Shown piece by piece: positions 62,021 through 64,000 of a DNA stretch of 64,000 nucleotides. Position 1 is the stretch's first letter; the number at the start of each line of letters is the position of its first letter. Under the pieces are notes generated by a model, which worked only from the letters and a program-made list of their open reading frames with translations, did no database searches and was not told where the DNA came from. This DNA is from Microbacterium paraoxydans. Its GTDB lineage: Bacteria > Actinomycetota > Actinomycetes > Actinomycetales > Microbacteriaceae. The stretch is taken from positions 62,001 to 126,000 of the forward strand of contig NZ_JAIVLG010000007.1 in the NCBI RefSeq assembly GCF_020524545.1, written 5' to 3'. The position numbers and the translations under genes were made by a program.

Positions 62021-63030
62021 CAGTCGCTGCGGCGCCACGCATCGTGGTCCTCGCCGGCGGTGTCGGCGGATCGAAGTTCGTCGTCGGAGTGCGCGAGGCC
62101 GCGCGCCGACGTTGGCCCGACGGGGAGGGCGGCACCCGCGCCCGGATCACGGTCATCCTCAACACCGGTGATGACCTGTGGCTCAGCGGCCTGCGCCTGC
62201 AGCCGGACGCCGACTCGATGATCTACGCCCTCGCCGGGGTGAACGATGCCGAGCGAGGATGGGGGCGGGCCGGAGAGAGCGAGCGCGTGGCCGCCGAACT
62301 GCACGCCTGGGGCGCCGGCTGGCCGTGGTTCACCCTGGGCGACCTCGATCTCGGCGCGCATGTCGCGCGCACCGGGTGGCTCCGTGACGGCGCGTCGGTC
62401 ACCGAGGTGGTGTCACGCCTCGCCGGGCGCTGGCCGCTCGGGGTCCGGCTGCTCCCGATGACGGACTCCGAGGTCGACACACACGTGACGACCGACCAGG
62501 GGCGCATGCACTTCCAGGAGTGGTGGACGCTGCATCGGGCGGCGCTTCCGGCGCAGGACTTCGACTGGCCGGGCATCGAGCGGTCCGTCCCTGCGCCCGG
62601 CGTCCGCGAGGCTCTGGCGGAGGCGGACGCGGTGCTCTTCGCGCCGTCGAATCCCGTGGTCTCGCTCGGCCCGATCCTCACAGTCCCCGGGATCGCCGAG
62701 GCGGTGCGTTCCTCCCCTGGAGTGGTCGTCGGGGTTTCCCCGATCATCGACGGCGCTCCGGTGCGAGGGATGGCCGATGCCTGTCTCGCCGCGCTCGGAA
62801 TCCCCGCTGCCGCCGATGCGGTCGGACGCCATTACGGTGCGCGGACGTCAGGGGGTCTGCTCGACGCGTGGGTGATCGCCGAAGAGGATGCTGCGCTCGC
62901 CACCGCGCTCCACGCCGAGGGGCTGCCTGCCCTGGTGCGTCCGCTCTGGATGCGCGACCGCGACACCGCCGCCGCGCTCGCCGGAGCCGTGCTCGAGTGG
63001 GCTCTGGTCGACCAGCGCGACGAGGCCTAG
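62017..63030 (+). CDS. cofD: 2-phospho-L-lactate transferase
   Basis: 337 aa. CofD/FbiA: GGVGGSKF at 14-21 binds the nucleotide, then ILNTGDDLWLSGLRLQPDADSMIYALAG (FO and metal site) and FAPSNPVVSLGPILTVPGI. It joins the activated phospho-acid to FO, giving F420-0 or dehydro-F420-0. The ATG overlaps the cofC stop (ATGA). Last gene of the F420 operon. The FO synthase gene (fbiC or cofG/H) is not in the window. Confidence 0.93.
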   Translation: MTVAAAPRIVVLAGGVGGSKFVVGVREAARRRWPDGEGGTRARITVILNTGDDLWLSGLRLQPDADSMIYALAGVNDAERGWGRAGESERVAAELHAWGAGWPWFTLGDLDLGAHVARTGWLRDGASVTEVVSRLAGRWPLGVRLLPMTDSEVDTHVTTDQGRMHFQEWWTLHRAALPAQDFDWPGIERSVPAPGVREALAEADAVLFAPSNPVVSLGPILTVPGIAEAVRSSPGVVVGVSPIIDGAPVRGMADACLAALGIPAAADAVGRHYGARTSGGLLDAWVIAEEDAALATALHAEGLPALVRPLWMRDRDTAAALAGAVLEWALVDQRDEA

Positions 63031-63158
63031 ACGTTCGGCGACAACTCTGCCCGAAAGTCACCAATATATCGGCGTAATGAGTCGGGCCCTCGACGCGTCT
63101 CTCAGGTGGGAGAATGCTCGTCCGGTCACGGTGCGAGCTCATCAGGCGGAGGGGCCTC

Positions 63159-63602
63159 ATGAACGGGAGAAGCGGAGTGACACAGCTCTTCGAGGAGCTG
63201 GAAGTCGAATGCGGCGCGAGTGTGGAGCGCATCACGGACCGGGTGTCGGTCCTGCAGGGGGTGGACATCGAGGTCGAGGTGCTCGGCGAGAGGGAATGGG
63301 AGAGCATCGCGCCCTTCGTGCTCGTCCGTGATGATCGCGCGAGGATTCTCCTCCGGGAATCCGATCCGCGGTGGTACCGGCTGCATGTCGTGATCCATCA
63401 GTTGGCCCATGTGCTGTGCGGGCACACGCAGTGTGCGGCCCTGCCCATGTCGTTCGAGGGGGCGACGGATCCGACGCCGGTCGACCGGCTCGCCCATGAG
63501 TTCCTGCACCGACAGGAAGCCGAGGCGGACGAGATCTCCCGCAGGCTGAATGTGTTCGTCCTCGCGGCGGACTCCGCGCCGTCGCGCGCCCTGCTCGTCT
63601 GA
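63159..63602 (+). CDS. ImmA/IrrE-like protein with an altered HExxH motif
   Basis: 147 aa. It matches the small zincin-like ImmA/IrrE family of actinobacteria in size and layout: the metal motif region VIHQLAHVLCGH (79-89) and a downstream EAEADEISRRLN (120-131) that would supply the third ligand. In place of the catalytic Glu of HExxH there is Gln81 (CAG codon), giving HQLAH. The two His are kept, so it could bind zinc but may not be a peptidase. GGAGG precedes the ATG. No XRE-type partner gene lies next to it. Confidence 0.75.
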   Translation: MNGRSGVTQLFEELEVECGASVERITDRVSVLQGVDIEVEVLGEREWESIAPFVLVRDDRARILLRESDPRWYRLHVVIHQLAHVLCGHTQCAALPMSFEGATDPTPVDRLAHEFLHRQEAEADEISRRLNVFVLAADSAPSRALLV

Positions 63603-63618
63603 GCGCGGGCGTCGGCGA

Positions 63619-64000
63619 TCAGGGCCCGGCGACGGGAACCGGCGCATCGTCGAACACGATCAGCGGGCGGTCGCTGTCCGGTCGGGAGAGGACCACGGCG
63701 TCGACGTTCCACACCCGGGCGATGAGTTCGTGCGTGAGCACGTCCTGCGGCGATCCGGCCGCCTGTACATGACCGTTCGCGACCACCACGATCCGATCGG
63801 CGAAGGCCGCCGCATGGTTGAGGTCGTGCAGCGCGGCGAAGACGGTCATCCCGTCGGCGGCGAGTGAGCGCAGCAGCGCGAGGGTGTCGAGCTGCGCGCG
63901 GATGTCGAGATGGTTCGTCGGCTCGTCGCACAGCAGCAGTGCGGGTCGCTGCGCCAGGGCTCTGGCGAGATTCACTCGCTGGCGCTCGCCGCCGGAGAGG
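63619..64000 (-). CDS. ABC transporter ATP-binding protein, C-terminal part (FecE/FhuC-like)
   Basis: The right edge of the window cuts the gene; the visible part is 126 residues plus the stop. It holds the signature [16 protein letters not shown], Walker [17 protein letters not shown] and the H-loop region [17 protein letters not shown], the pattern of siderophore/haem/vitamin B12-type importer ATPases. The N-terminal Walker A lies outside the window. Its permease and binding protein probably follow beyond the edge. Confidence 0.85.
   Translation of the reverse strand, partial: LSGGERQRVNLARALAQRPALLLCDEPTNHLDIRAQLDTLALLRSLAADGMTVFAALHDLNHAAAFADRIVVVANGHVQAAGSPQDVLTHELIARVWNVDAVVLSRPDSDRPLIVFDDAPVPVAGP

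Overview
The window is 64 kb of high-GC chromosomal DNA from an actinobacterium, most likely a member of the Microbacteriaceae such as Microbacterium. This rests on the strongly G/C-ending codon use, the rpsF-ssb-rpsR-rplI operon, a coenzyme F420 gene set, an LAXTG (sortase E type) cell-wall anchor, and many promoters in which a TANNNT -10 box lies 6-8 nt before the start codon (leaderless mRNAs). No rRNA, tRNA, CRISPR, insertion sequence or prophage gene was seen.

Layout. 1-2.9 kb: the 5' end of an unknown gene at the left edge, a GNAT acetyltransferase, and a divergent FAD monooxygenase/TetR pair with two matching operators. 2.9-13.3 kb (minus strand): a Tat-exported phosphoesterase; a seven-gene polyamine-type operon (aldehyde dehydrogenase, PuuD-like hydrolase, DUF3830 protein, PotD/C/B/A-like importer); a two-module Lrp-type regulator; a lipoprotein. 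13.4-17.7 kb: a large wall-anchored metallophosphoesterase and CCA tRNA nucleotidyltransferase. 17.8-21.3 kb: a GAF-domain regulator followed by acetaldehyde dehydrogenase and its usual partner DUF779. 21.3-27 kb (minus): a DUF1684 gene and a complete Dpp-like ABC importer. 27-32.6 kb: a DUF1778/GNAT toxin-antitoxin pair, a divergent TetR/UGT glycosyltransferase pair, and three proteins of unknown function. 32.6-38.6 kb: an Lrp regulator divergent from a second Dpp-like importer. 38.8-40.5 kb: the ribosomal protein operon with a strong terminator.

40.6-52.5 kb is a catabolic island. Nine minus-strand genes, mostly with 4-bp start/stop overlaps, encode kynureninase and a full meta-cleavage route from 3-hydroxyanthranilate to pyruvate and acetyl-CoA. 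A divergent LysR regulator probably controls them, because its box recurs before a downstream LVIVD-repeat gene. 52.6-63.0 kb holds an MFS permease, an importer with a fused two-domain permease, and a tight operon LLM oxidoreductase-cofE-fgd-cofC-cofD. This operon makes the F420 tail and reduces F420 with glucose-6-phosphate. A palindromic TGGATCCA site embedded in TTTTGGATCCA lies before the GntR gene, the importer and the F420 operon, so one GntR regulon may link them. The right edge has an ImmA/IrrE-like protein with an altered HExxH motif and a truncated FecE-type ATPase.

The most interesting non-coding signals are a four-copy family of 83-85 bp nested palindromes between genes, the shared LysR and GntR sites, phased operator repeats before two transport/catabolic genes, and operator-like palindromes in a gap where no gene starts.
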